DNA from: Actinopolymorpha cephalotaxi
GTDB taxonomy: Bacteria; Actinomycetota; Actinomycetes; Propionibacteriales; Actinopolymorphaceae
Length of the DNA stretch: 64,000 nucleotides
Assembly: GCF_013408535.1 (NCBI RefSeq)
Contig: NZ_JACBZA010000001.1
Span: 4,548,850 to 4,612,849, forward strand
Direction: 5' to 3'
Below, piece after piece: positions 26,463 to 35,394 of the stretch. Every line of letters starts with the position of its first letter. Position 1 is the stretch's first letter. The notes beneath the pieces are model-generated. The model had not been told where the DNA came from and did not search any database. It was given only the letters and a program-made list of their open reading frames with translations. The position numbers and the translations under genes are program-made.

Positions 26463-27496
26463 CGGGCCGTGACCTCCAGCTCCTCGTTGACCACATGACA
26501 TGCGACGAGGTGGCGTCCGTCCGCGAGCAGCGGCGGCTCGACCCGGACGCAGATGTCCTGTGCCAGCCGGCAGCGTGGTGCGAACCTGCACCCCGGCGGC
26601 AGGTCGGCGAGGTTGGGCACCTCCCCGGCGATCGGCTGGACGAGGAGTCCCTTGTCCAGAACGCTCGGAATGGCGTCGACGAGCGCACGGACGTACGGAT
26701 GGCGTCGCCGCGACCCGAAGATCTCCCTGACGGTGCCCGCCTCGACCAGCCGGCCCGCATACATCACCGCGACCCGGGTGGCCATCTCGGCCACCACGGC
26801 CAGGTCGTGGGTCACGAAGATGATGGTGATTCCGAGCTCTCGGTGCAGTCGCCGCAGGATGTCGATCACCAACCGCTGGTTGAGTACGTCCAGTGCGGTG
26901 GTGGGCTCGTCCAGCACCACGACCGACGGCTTCAGCAACAGCGCCAGCGCGATGGCCACCCGCTGCTTCATGCCACCGGACAGCTGGCTCTCGAACGCGT
27001 CCCAGACGACCGCCGGTGGGAGCCGGACGAGTTCCAGCAGGTGCTCGAAGTAGGCCCGACCCGCACGGGAATCGGGGAACACCTCCGGGTGCGCCTGGAG
27101 GACGTGCTCCACGTGGTCGCCGATGGTGATCACGGGGTTGAACGCGTTCATGGCCGCCTGGAACACCATGGCGATCTCCAGGCCGAGCAGCCTGCGAAGG
27201 TCCCTGCGGCGCAGGCGTTCCAGAGCGGCACCTTTGAACCTCACCTCGCCCTCGGTCACGCGTCCCGGCGGCGGAACGATGTCGAGCAATGCGTAGGCGA
27301 GGGTGGACTTGCCGCATCCGGACTCACCGACCAGGGCGTAGATGTCGCCCGGCCGGACTGTCAGGCTCACGTTCTCCACGGCCCGGACCGCCCCCGGCCC
27401 GCTGCCGAAGGCGACGGTGAGGTTGTCGACCTCAACGATCGGCGCGCCGTCGTCGGGGTGTCGCGCGGTGGACCTGTCGTCGGCCACGTCGGTCAT
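26459..27496 (-). CDS. Opp/Dpp-type ABC transporter ATPase (DppD/OppD-like)
   Basis: 345 aa with GESGCGKST (Walker A), SQLSGGMKQR (signature), VVVLDEPTTALD (Walker B) and FVTHD (H-loop). The C-terminal CRFAPRCRLAQDIC tail is typical of OppD. It overlaps the next ATPase gene by 4 nt and follows the DppC-like permease by 16 nt, so it is mid-operon. Confidence 0.9.
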   Translation of the reverse strand: MTDVADDRSTARHPDDGAPIVEVDNLTVAFGSGPGAVRAVENVSLTVRPGDIYALVGESGCGKSTLAYALLDIVPPPGRVTEGEVRFKGAALERLRRRDLRRLLGLEIAMVFQAAMNAFNPVITIGDHVEHVLQAHPEVFPDSRAGRAYFEHLLELVRLPPAVVWDAFESQLSGGMKQRVAIALALLLKPSVVVLDEPTTALDVLNQRLVIDILRRLHRELGITIIFVTHDLAVVAEMATRVAVMYAGRLVEAGTVREIFGSRRRHPYVRALVDAIPSVLDKGLLVQPIAGEVPNLADLPPGCRFAPRCRLAQDICVRVEPPLLADGRHLVACHVVNEELEVTAR

Positions 27497-27512
27497 GTCT
27501 GCGCCTCCCTGG

Positions 27513-28364
27513 TCATTGGACCCGTAGCCGGGGGTTGAAAAGGCTGTCCAGGACCCTGGTGAGGTACACGAACGCGACCTGCAGGATGACGATCGCGGCC
27601 ATCGGGGAGAACAGGTAGAGCATGCTCTTGCTGGTGTAGAGCGCGCCCTGGTTCATCGCGGTGTTGATCATGACGCCCCAGTTGGTCCCGCTCACCGGGG
27701 CGATGCCGAGCAGGAAGAGCCCCACCTCGGCGTACATCGCCCCCGTGATGGCCAGCAGGAAGTTGATCGCCACGTACGGACCGACGTTGGGCAGCAGTTG
27801 CCGGCCGACGATGTTGGTGAGCGACGCACCCTGCAGCCGCGCGGCCTCGATGAAGTCGCTCGTGCGAAGGCTGAGTGCCTGCGAGCGCACTGCCCGAGCC
27901 AGGCCCGCCCAGGCGGTGACCGAGAGGATCAGGGCGAGGACGACCGGGCTCGACGTGCGCACCACGCTGGAGATGACCAGGATCAGCGGCAGGCCGGGGA
28001 CCGTCAGCACCACGTCGGTGACCCGCATGATGACCGTGTCGGCCGTGCCGGCGAGGTAACCACTGACCAGACCCACCACGACACCGACGAACACCGTGAT
28101 GGACGCGGCGAGTACGCCGACCTCCATGATCGGGCGGGTGCCCACGATCACCTGTGCCATGACGTCCTGGCCGAACGAGTCCGTGCCGAGCAGGTGGTGC
28201 CATGACGGCGGCAGGTATGCCTTCATCGGATCCTGCACGGTGGAGACGTGCGCGACGAGCGGGCCGAAGACGGCCATCAGCACGTAGAACCCCACCACCA
28301 CGGCCCCGGCCAGGCCGGTGCGGTCGGCCCGGGCGATGCGCCAGAAGTCACTGAGGAAACTCAT
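27513..28364 (-). CDS. Opp/Dpp-type ABC transporter permease (DppC-like)
   Basis: 283 aa from ATG 28364. It has about six transmembrane helices, the N-terminal LLGTDSFGQDVMAQVIVGTR block of OppC/DppC proteins, and the EAARLQGAS...QLLPN coupling loop (EAA motif) that contacts the ATPase. It overlaps the DppB-like gene by 4 nt. Confidence 0.9.
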   Translation of the reverse strand: MSFLSDFWRIARADRTGLAGAVVVGFYVLMAVFGPLVAHVSTVQDPMKAYLPPSWHHLLGTDSFGQDVMAQVIVGTRPIMEVGVLAASITVFVGVVVGLVSGYLAGTADTVIMRVTDVVLTVPGLPLILVISSVVRTSSPVVLALILSVTAWAGLARAVRSQALSLRTSDFIEAARLQGASLTNIVGRQLLPNVGPYVAINFLLAITGAMYAEVGLFLLGIAPVSGTNWGVMINTAMNQGALYTSKSMLYLFSPMAAIVILQVAFVYLTRVLDSLFNPRLRVQ

Positions 28365-29425
28365 ACTCCCACCCCCGGGACCGCCACCGTCTCCTCGGCG
28401 GCCTCCTTGTCCTCCTCGGCCCGGCGGGCCAGGCCGGGCTTCGCGATCCTCGGATCGATCGCGGGATACACCAGGTCGACGAAGAAGTTCGCCAGCACCA
28501 CCGACGTGGTGATCAGCAGGAAGCAGCCCATCATCACCGAGTAGTCGCGGGAGTTGATGGAGTTGATCAGGTAGTACCCAAGACCCGGGTAGCTGAAGTA
28601 GAACTCGATGAACACCGAGCCGCCGAAGAGGAAACCGACACTCAGGGCCAGTCCGGTGACCTGCGGCAGTAACGAGTTGCGGCCGACATAGGACTGTGCG
28701 ACCCGCCTGGGGCTGAGACCGCGCGACTCCGCCGCCCGGACGTACTCCGAACCGAGTACCGACACGGCGGTTCCCTTCATCGACAAAGCCCACGCCCCGA
28801 AGGACGTGATGACGAATGCCGCGACGGGAAGAACCGCGTGGTAGATGGCGCTGCCGATGAAACCGAAAGTGAATCCGGGCCGGATATTGACCGAGTAGGC
28901 ACCCGAGATCGGGAAGTAGTGATGAACATCGGTCAACAGGTAGAGCAGCACGATGGCGACCAGGTAGTTCGGCACAGCACTGAGAAACGACACCACGAAT
29001 GTCATCGACTTGGAGAAAGCGCTGTTCTGGAACGCGGCCAGCAACGCACCGACGGCGAGTCCGGTGACGAAACTGAGGACAAGTGCCGAACCCACGATGA
29101 AAATCGTCCACGGCGCGGCGTTCGCGATGACGTGGACGACACTCTGACTCGGGTCGCTGATCGACTTCCCGAGGTCTCCGTGGAGTGCGTTCCAGATGTA
29201 GCTGACGTACTGACGCCACAGTGGTTCATTCGGCGTCAGACCGTAGATCGCCTGTACCCGTTGCTGAATCTCCGCCGGCGACATGCCGCCCTGCTTCTGC
29301 AGCTGTGCTTCGAGCGCGGACATCGGATTGCCCGGCATCAGCCGGATCATGAAAAACGACAGCGACACCACGAAGTAGACAATGGCGAATGCCATCACCA
29401 ACCGTTTGACGACGTACTGACGCAT
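28361..29425 (-). CDS. Opp/Dpp-type ABC transporter permease (DppB-like)
   Basis: 354 aa, first gene of the five-gene uptake operon. N-terminal VVKRLVMAFAIVYFVVSLSF with FFMIRLMPGNPM is the standard DppB start. About six helices follow with the EYVRAAESRGLSPRRVAQSY coupling loop. An acidic C-terminal tail (RRAEEDKEAAEETVA) is longer than usual. Upstream lies a palindrome at 29482-29493 that may be the operator. Confidence 0.9.
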   Translation of the reverse strand: MRQYVVKRLVMAFAIVYFVVSLSFFMIRLMPGNPMSALEAQLQKQGGMSPAEIQQRVQAIYGLTPNEPLWRQYVSYIWNALHGDLGKSISDPSQSVVHVIANAAPWTIFIVGSALVLSFVTGLAVGALLAAFQNSAFSKSMTFVVSFLSAVPNYLVAIVLLYLLTDVHHYFPISGAYSVNIRPGFTFGFIGSAIYHAVLPVAAFVITSFGAWALSMKGTAVSVLGSEYVRAAESRGLSPRRVAQSYVGRNSLLPQVTGLALSVGFLFGGSVFIEFYFSYPGLGYYLINSINSRDYSVMMGCFLLITTSVVLANFFVDLVYPAIDPRIAKPGLARRAEEDKEAAEETVAVPGVGV

Positions 29426-29953
29426 GGCACGGATTCCAGTCCGCTCGAGGGGTGAAACGATTCAGCCATATCGTTACCCCCTACCATTTGGTATCGGCGC
29501 GGACCCCGTCAAGATCTGCGGCTGACCAGCGGCGGCCAGACCGGTCCGATTCCGGCGTCACCGAAATTTCAGTAACGCCGTTCCGCCACGTCGTCTTACG
29601 TACAAGAAATAGCGGCACGGCCCCGAATTCCGCTGCTGGTTCGCGCGTAAACGAGGACATGAATCAAGTCGATAAAGTGCGGCCAAAATTGCGGCAAAGA
29701 ACTGGCCCACAGCTCTCACCGAATCGTCGAACGGCAGCGGGCTGCCGACAGGCGCCTGCTGAGCGGGTCGCGTCGCCCGTCCTGCCCCGTCCCGCACGCC
29801 GTGACCGCCCAACGCCATCTCCTTGGCCAGAGCCTCCGGTTCCAGCAGAATCGCGGCAGCGTCTCTCGCACCGGCGGTGCGAGCCTGTTGCCTGTGCCGG
29901 CGCGGGACACCACGCTGGGGTTTTGCCACGCTGTCCGAACGAGACGGGATTCG
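29426..29953. other. 528-bp divergent intergenic region between uptake and catabolic operons
   Basis: No convincing gene is seen on either strand; short frames here are arginine-rich and unlike any family. The base composition is visibly less GC-rich than the flanks. It contains the TACCATTTGGTA palindrome near the uptake operon, a GAAATTTC site around 29564, and TTGCGGCAA around 29691. It should hold both divergent promoters and probably the regulatory sites of the whole locus. No regulator gene is adjacent. Confidence 0.6.
29482..29493. promoter_or_regulatory. Candidate operator palindrome of the uptake operon
   Basis: TACCATTTGGTA is a perfect 5-bp inverted repeat around TT, 57 nt upstream of ATG 29425 on the minus strand. 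A minus-strand TAACGATAT sequence that could serve as the -10 region lies immediately downstream of it. The position fits a repressor overlapping the promoter. The regulator is not in the window. Confidence 0.35.
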
Positions 29954-30853
29954 ATGATGACGCAGGTGCAAGTCGCCGTCGACGTGCACACCCACCTCGG
30001 GCAGCACGGCACGCACGTGTGTGATCCGCTGGCACGCGACGAGCTCCGGGCCTGGGGCGAGGTCAGCTGGAACGTGACTCCGGAGGAGCACCGGCTCTCC
30101 GCGGAGGCGGCCGGCACCTCGATCGTGCTGGCGTTCGACGCCGAGCCGGTCGGCGTCGTCGTACCCAACGACTACGTCGCGGACACGGTCACCGGACACG
30201 ACAACCTGATCGGGTTCGCCAGCGTCAACCCCAACCGGCCCGGCGCGCCCGCCCTGCTCGACGACGCGATCACGACGCTGGGGCTGCGGGGGCTCAAGCT
30301 CGGCCCGTGCTACCAGCATTTCCACCCGCACGACCCGTCCTGCTTCGACCTGCTGGAGGTCGCCGCCCACCACGAGATTCCGGTGATCTGGCACCAGGGA
30401 ACGACGTTCACCCCGGCGGCGATCGTCGACTACGCGCGGCCCTTGCAGCTGGACCGGGTGGCGCGCCGCTTCCCGGACCTGCGGATGTGGATCGCGCATT
30501 TCGGGCACCCGTGGGCGGAGGAGGCGTTGAGTGTGATCCGCCGGCACGAGCACTTCCACATCGACGTGTCCGCGCTGGACACGCGGCCGTGGCAGCTGGC
30601 GCAGGCGCTGACGGCGGCGAAGGAGTACCGCGTGTTCGACCGGATCCTGTTCGGCACCGACTACCCGTTCTCGACTGTCGAGCGCACCGTGGCCGGGCTT
30701 CACAAGGCGGCCGGGCTGTGCCGCACGCTCGGCCTGGCCGACGTCACCGACGACGACGTGGACCGGATCTGTCAGCGGGACTCCCTTGCCCTGCTCGGGT
30801 TGGGCGTTCCCAAGGACGGCGCCACGGCGCCGGAGAGGACGGTCGCGTCATGA
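29954..30853 (+). CDS. Amidohydrolase-2 family hydrolase (lactonase-like)
   Basis: 299 aa from ATG 29954. PF04909-type metal site: VDVHTHLG (HxH), VIWHQGT (His), WIAHFGHP (His) and LFGTDYPFS (Asp), in the order of a TIM-barrel amidohydrolase. Relatives include sugar-lactone hydrolases and decarboxylases. It is the first gene of a five-gene operon in which every junction overlaps. In that setting a sugar-lactone hydrolase is the most coherent role, which is inference. Confidence 0.8.
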   Translation: MMTQVQVAVDVHTHLGQHGTHVCDPLARDELRAWGEVSWNVTPEEHRLSAEAAGTSIVLAFDAEPVGVVVPNDYVADTVTGHDNLIGFASVNPNRPGAPALLDDAITTLGLRGLKLGPCYQHFHPHDPSCFDLLEVAAHHEIPVIWHQGTTFTPAAIVDYARPLQLDRVARRFPDLRMWIAHFGHPWAEEALSVIRRHEHFHIDVSALDTRPWQLAQALTAAKEYRVFDRILFGTDYPFSTVERTVAGLHKAAGLCRTLGLADVTDDDVDRICQRDSLALLGLGVPKDGATAPERTVAS

Positions 30854-31758
30854 GCGGGATCGCGATAGGCGGGGTCGTGTGCGTGGTGCAGACGCCGTTC
30901 GACGCGCAAGGCGAGGTTGACGCCGCCACCTTCGTGCGCCAGGTGGAGTGGCTGTTCGACAACGGCGCGGACGGCGTGGCGATCGGGATGGTGTCGGAGG
31001 TGCTCCGGCTGTCCACGACCGAGCGGGACGAGCTCGCGACGTTGCTGTGCGGGGCGGCGACCGGGCGGGGTGCGTCGGTGGTGAGCGTGGGCGCGGAGTC
31101 CACCCACACCGCCGTACGCCATGCACTGCACGCCGCCGCGGCCGGCGCGGACGCGGTGATGGCCACACCACCCGCGTTGAGCCGGACCGGTGACGCGGAA
31201 CTGTTCGACTACTTCCTCGCGATCGCCGACGCCGCGCAGCTGCCGATGATCGTTCAGGACGCCAGCGGGTACGTCGGTTCGGCGCTGTCGATCGACCTGC
31301 AGGCCAGGTTGCAGGCTGAACTCACCGACCGCGTGCTGTTCAAGCCGGAGGCCCATCCGATCGGGCCCAAGCTGACCCAACTGCTGGACGCGACCGGCGG
31401 GAAGGCACGGATCCTCGAGGGAAACGGCGGCATGTATCTCGTCGACAGCTTCCGGCGCGGAGCGGTCGGCACCATGCCGGCCGGTGACCTGGTGTGGGCG
31501 CTGGTCCCGTTGTGGCGGGCACTCACCACCGGGGACTACGACCGGGCCTACCGGATCGCCGGGCCGCTGACCCAGCTGGTGTCCCTGCAGACCAGCCTGG
31601 ACAGCTTCGTCGCCATCGAGAAACACCTGCTGGTACGCCAGGGAGTCTTCACCAGCGCGGCGGTCCGCGGGCCGGTCGGTGGTGGCGTCGACGGCCGCAT
31701 GTACGCCGAGGTCGACCGGCTGGTGGACCTCCTGCGCACGGCCGTCGACCATGGCTGA
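30850..31758 (+). CDS. Dihydrodipicolinate synthase / N-acetylneuraminate lyase family aldolase
   Basis: 302 aa from ATG 30850, overlapping the previous stop. TIM-barrel Schiff-base aldolase features: VVCVVQTPFDAQGEVD (start block), NGADGVAIG, IVQDASGYVG and LFKPEAHP, where the Lys is the Schiff-base candidate. Typical DHDPS core residues around the active-site Tyr are not obvious. It is therefore probably not lysine biosynthesis but a 2-keto-3-deoxy acid aldolase or related lyase acting after the dehydratase at 33297. Confidence 0.85.
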   Translation: MSGIAIGGVVCVVQTPFDAQGEVDAATFVRQVEWLFDNGADGVAIGMVSEVLRLSTTERDELATLLCGAATGRGASVVSVGAESTHTAVRHALHAAAAGADAVMATPPALSRTGDAELFDYFLAIADAAQLPMIVQDASGYVGSALSIDLQARLQAELTDRVLFKPEAHPIGPKLTQLLDATGGKARILEGNGGMYLVDSFRRGAVGTMPAGDLVWALVPLWRALTTGDYDRAYRIAGPLTQLVSLQTSLDSFVAIEKHLLVRQGVFTSAAVRGPVGGGVDGRMYAEVDRLVDLLRTAVDHG

Positions 31759-32566
31759 GCCGCCGTCGACCACGGCTGAACCGCCGTCGTCACTTGGCGC
31801 ACCCACCGTCGCGGTGGTCACCGGCGCGGGCGGCGGCATCGGTGGCGCCTGCGCTCTCGCCCTCGCCGGGTCCCACGACACGGTGGTCTGCGTCGACCGG
31901 GATCTCGACCGGGCGCGGGAGACCGTCGCCGCGATCGAGCAGGCCGGCGGCTCGGCGGTGCCGTTCGAAACCGACGCCGCGGACCCGGCGTTCGGAGAGA
32001 AGGTCGCCGCGGCGTGCACCGCGGCCGGGAAGACCCGCTCCGCCGTGCACGCCCTCGCCCACGAGGAACACGTTCCCGCCCTCGAACTCAGCCTGGACTC
32101 GGTACGGCGCAGCTTCACCATCGGCCCGCTCGCGGCGTTCGCGTTGTTCCGCGCCCTCGCGGTCGCACCCGTCCCGCCTCCTCCGGGTGCGGCGTTCACC
32201 GTGATCGGTTCCCTGCACGAGAAGCACGCGTTCGCGCGCTGCCTCGGCTACAACGCCGCACACGGCGCACTCGGCCAGGTGGTGCGGACGCTCGCGCACG
32301 AGTGGGCCGGCCGGCGGATCCGGGTGAACGCCGTCGTCCCCGGCTGGATCGCCACCCCGGGCGAGGTCGTCCTGTACGGCGAGGACCATCTCGCCCGCGC
32401 GGGCAGGTCGTTGCCGTTCGGCGCGATGGGCGAGGTCGGCCAGGTCGCCGCGGCCGTCGCGTTCCTGTCCTCCCCCGCCGCCGACTACATCTCCGGGTCG
32501 TTCCTGACAGTGGACGGCGCGCTGTCCGTGTCCCTCGCCAGGCTGCCGGAGGGAGACCAGACATGA
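31751..32566 (+). CDS. Short-chain dehydrogenase/reductase with altered active site
   Basis: 271 aa from ATG 31751, overlapping the aldolase gene by 8 nt. The nucleotide-binding TGAGGGIG and cofactor Asp (VCVDRD) are normal. The C-terminal VNAVVPGWIATPGE and SGSFLTVDGAL are normal SDR. The catalytic YxxxK reads YNAAH, so Lys is replaced by His, and the usual NNAG is replaced by HALAHEEH. The Ser 13 residues before the Tyr is kept. It may be a divergent active enzyme or a non-catalytic paralogue. The pathway role could be sugar oxidation to the lactone. Confidence 0.8.
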   Translation: MAEPPSTTAEPPSSLGAPTVAVVTGAGGGIGGACALALAGSHDTVVCVDRDLDRARETVAAIEQAGGSAVPFETDAADPAFGEKVAAACTAAGKTRSAVHALAHEEHVPALELSLDSVRRSFTIGPLAAFALFRALAVAPVPPPPGAAFTVIGSLHEKHAFARCLGYNAAHGALGQVVRTLAHEWAGRRIRVNAVVPGWIATPGEVVLYGEDHLARAGRSLPFGAMGEVGQVAAAVAFLSSPAADYISGSFLTVDGALSVSLARLPEGDQT

Positions 32567-33300
32567 AGTACGCCTGCGTGTTCGCGCATCCCGACGACGA
32601 GATGCGCTGCCTGGGAACGCTGTTGCGGCTGCACGAGGACGGCCACGAGATCGCGGTCGTCACCCTCACCGGTGGCGACAAGGGGCTGCCGTTCTCCGGG
32701 CCGGACTCCCACGAGCGGGCGGTCGCGGTGCGGGAGGTGGAGATCCGTACGGTGGCGAAGGCGTTCGACGCGGACTATCTGTGCCTGGGCCGGGAGGACG
32801 GGTTCCTCTACGACGACGAGCCGCTGCGGCACGACCTGATCGCGGCCCTGCGTACCGTCGATCCCGATGTGGTCTTCACCCACTGGACGAACGACTACAA
32901 CGCCGACCACGTGGTGACCGCGAAAGCCGTGGTTGACACCGCGTTGTGGACCAACCTCGGCTCGTTCGAACCACACGTCCCGGCGGGCGACCACGTGCCG
33001 CGGATCTTCCACGTCGACACCGGCGCAGGGTACGGGTTCGAGGCCACCCACTTCGTCGAGCTCACCGCGGACCACGTGGCCCGCAAGGCCGAACTGATCC
33101 GGGCGCACGCGAGCCAGATGGACGTGATGCGCCGGCTGCGCGGCCACGACTACGCCGACGAGATGGCCGACTCCGACCGGGTCACCGGCGCCCGGCTGAT
33201 GGTCGCCCACGCCGAGGGCTTCCGCCCCTGCCTGGCCGAACGCCGGATTCCGTGGCCGTCCGACCTGCCCGGTCAGGTGCCGCACGCGAGCACCACATGA
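32563..33300 (+). CDS. PIG-L family deacetylase
   Basis: 245 aa. The zinc site AHPDDE (residues about 9-14) and DYNADH later give the His-Asp-His set of the PIG-L/LmbE family. These enzymes remove N-acyl groups from amino sugars or related compounds. It is fourth in the operon, overlapped on both sides by ATGA. Its presence implies an acylated amino-sugar-like substrate. Confidence 0.85.
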   Translation: MKYACVFAHPDDEMRCLGTLLRLHEDGHEIAVVTLTGGDKGLPFSGPDSHERAVAVREVEIRTVAKAFDADYLCLGREDGFLYDDEPLRHDLIAALRTVDPDVVFTHWTNDYNADHVVTAKAVVDTALWTNLGSFEPHVPAGDHVPRIFHVDTGAGYGFEATHFVELTADHVARKAELIRAHASQMDVMRRLRGHDYADEMADSDRVTGARLMVAHAEGFRPCLAERRIPWPSDLPGQVPHASTT

Positions 33301-34472
33301 GGATCACCGACGTCACTCCGTTCCTGCTGCGCGGCAACCAGACCTACGGCGCCCACGCGGGTGAGGCGGAGGCGACCGACCAGGGCGACTGGCTGCTGCT
33401 GGTGCGGGTTCGTACGGACGAAGGTCTGGAGGGCTGGTCCGACGTGGAGACCATGGGACCGGTCGCCGCCCGCGTCCTGCAGGGCAACGGGATGAGCGCA
33501 CTCGGCTTCCGTACCATCCACGAACAGCTTGTCGGCCGGGACGCCAACGACGTGGAGGCGATCTGGGACGAGTTGTACGTCGCCACCGCCTACTACGGGC
33601 GGCGCGGCGTCGCGATGCACTGCATGTCGGCGGTGGACAACTGCCTCTGGTCGATCCGTGCGCAGGCGGCCGGGGTGCCGCTTGCCCAGGCGCTCAGTGG
33701 CCGGCGGCGCGACCGGTTGCCTGCGTACGCGTCCACGCTCTTCCGGCCGACGCCGGAGGAGAACGCCGCGGCGGCGCAACGCTACGTCGACCTCGGTTTT
33801 ACCGGAGTGAAGTTCGGCTGGGGCGGCTTCGGGCTCGCCCCTGGTGCGGACCGGGACAACCTCGTCGCGCTGCGGGAGACGCTCGGACCGGAGCGGGCGT
33901 TGATGATCGACCCCGGCTGGTACGTCGAGGACGCCGGGCGGCCGCGGGTGCGGACGATGGCGGAGACGACGACGATGCTGGAGACCTTGGGCGACGCCGA
34001 GCCGTACTGGGTGGAGGACATCGTCCATCCGGAGTGCACCGAGCAGTACGCCGTACTGGCGGCCCGCTTTCCGCACCTGCGCTTCGCGGCGGGTGAGCAG
34101 CAGGCGACGATCTGGGAGCTACGGCGGCTGGTCTGCGACCACGGGATCGCCGTCGTACAACCGGACCTGTCCCGGTGCGGTGGGCTCACGGTGGCGAGCG
34201 CGCTGGCGTCCGACGCCGAGACGGCCGGAGTGGAGATCGTCACCCACTCCTGGCTGACCGACCTGCTGCACGCCTACAGCCTGCACTTCCTGTCCACGTT
34301 GCCGGAAGCCCGCTGGGTGGAGTTCAACGTCGCGCAGAGCGAGCTCAGCGCAGGTGTCGTCAACAAATCATTGACACTGGCGACCGACGGCACGGTCGCG
34401 GTGCCCGACGGCATCGGCCTGGGCGTGGACGTAGACCTCGCTTTCGTCGAGGCGCACGCCGTCGCGCCGTAG
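33297..34472 (+). CDS. Enolase-superfamily dehydratase (mandelate racemase / muconate lactonizing group)
   Basis: 391 aa. Metal ligands Asp205 (MIDPGW), Glu240 (WVEDI) and Glu267 (AGEQQ) are intact. The His317-Asp290 dyad (THSW, QPDLS) is present. The opposite-face KxK is reduced to KFG (Lys172, Gly174). That pattern fits acid-sugar dehydratases of the mandelate-racemase subgroup that use the His/Asp dyad, giving a 2-keto-3-deoxy acid for the aldolase at 30850. It is the last gene of the operon and convergent with a PhyH gene 13 nt away. Confidence 0.85.
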   Translation: MRITDVTPFLLRGNQTYGAHAGEAEATDQGDWLLLVRVRTDEGLEGWSDVETMGPVAARVLQGNGMSALGFRTIHEQLVGRDANDVEAIWDELYVATAYYGRRGVAMHCMSAVDNCLWSIRAQAAGVPLAQALSGRRRDRLPAYASTLFRPTPEENAAAAQRYVDLGFTGVKFGWGGFGLAPGADRDNLVALRETLGPERALMIDPGWYVEDAGRPRVRTMAETTTMLETLGDAEPYWVEDIVHPECTEQYAVLAARFPHLRFAAGEQQATIWELRRLVCDHGIAVVQPDLSRCGGLTVASALASDAETAGVEIVTHSWLTDLLHAYSLHFLSTLPEARWVEFNVAQSELSAGVVNKSLTLATDGTVAVPDGIGLGVDVDLAFVEAHAVAP

Positions 34473-34485
34473 CTACCGGGTCTGG

Positions 34486-35346
34486 TCAGCACTCGTCGCC
34501 GTCGGCCATCCCGAACACCGCGGCGTGTTCCTCCGCGGACGTCGCGGTCACCTCGTCCACCGTGTAGTGAAACTGCAACGCTCGCCGCCGCGTCGTCGTG
34601 TCGTTGCTCGGCGTCCCGTGCTGCAGCAGGCCGTCGAAGAACATCAGCCCGCCCGGTGGGAGGGGCACGGCCACGCCTCGGTCGACCGGCACGTTCCCGT
34701 CGCAGATCTGCAGGTCACGCAGGTGGACGTGGCGTACGGGGCCGTCGCGATGCGATCCGCGGATGATCCGCATGCAGCCGTTGTCCTCGGTGGCCGCGTC
34801 CAGCGCGATCCACACGCCGACGATCGGGGTGCCGGGAACCAGGTGGAAGAAGGCGTTGTCCTGGTGCCACGGCTTCTCCCGTCCACCACCGGGTGGCTTG
34901 AGCAGCGCCATGTCCTGGAACATCCGCGGTGCGCCGCCGAGCAGGCGAGTCACCACGTCGAGGATGCCCGGATCGTTCGCGATCGCGGCGAGGCGGGTCT
35001 CGTGCGCCGCGAACGACATGAACTTCCGCGTCACGTCGAGCCGCTGGGGCGGGGTCAACGTGTCCAGGACAGCTTCGGCCCAGGCCTCGTACTGCACGTC
35101 GGCCGGCGAGTTCGGGCGGGCGAGATCTTCCAGGCCGGCAACGGCATCACGCACCGTCTCCGGCGACAGCGCGCCGCTCACCGGGAGGAAACCGTCCCGC
35201 CGATAGCGCTTGAGTTCGGACTCGCCCACGTCCGCGAGCGACCGGACCGGCTCGGCCACCTGCGGGGTGGCGTACAGGCCGCTCGGATAGGCCGCGCCGT
35301 CCCGGTCGAACGTCGTCCTTCCCCCGCTCGTCCTTCCCCCGCTCAT
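34486..35346 (-). CDS. Phytanoyl-CoA dioxygenase (PhyH) family protein
   Basis: 286 aa from ATG 35346 (GTG 35355 possible). Fe(II)/2-oxoglutarate site: PWHQDNAFF (HxD) and LQHGTPSN (distal His), with a following RRRALQFHY Arg for 2-oxoglutarate. The N-terminal tail is Gly/Arg-rich and contains a short repeat (SGGRTSGGRTT). It probably hydroxylates a small molecule. It is downstream of a second PhyH gene with a 48-nt gap, so the two may act in sequence or on related substrates. Confidence 0.85.
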   Translation of the reverse strand: MSGGRTSGGRTTFDRDGAAYPSGLYATPQVAEPVRSLADVGESELKRYRRDGFLPVSGALSPETVRDAVAGLEDLARPNSPADVQYEAWAEAVLDTLTPPQRLDVTRKFMSFAAHETRLAAIANDPGILDVVTRLLGGAPRMFQDMALLKPPGGGREKPWHQDNAFFHLVPGTPIVGVWIALDAATEDNGCMRIIRGSHRDGPVRHVHLRDLQICDGNVPVDRGVAVPLPPGGLMFFDGLLQHGTPSNDTTTRRRALQFHYTVDEVTATSAEEHAAVFGMADGDEC

Positions 35347-35394
35347 TCCACCCACCTGTCCTCGTGTCGTCCCGGGACGTGGCCCGATAAGGCC

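Noticed and set aside
29688-29702. TTGCGGCAA upstream of the amidohydrolase operon, similar to the RAE core
   Set aside because: It lacks the flanking G and C runs and the full CTTGCGGCAAG core. The operon has no link to rifamycin.
29452-30024. Long open frame on the plus strand in the divergent intergenic region
   Set aside because: Arginine- and proline-rich, no domain, and it runs out of frame into the amidohydrolase gene. Read as a GC-bias artefact.
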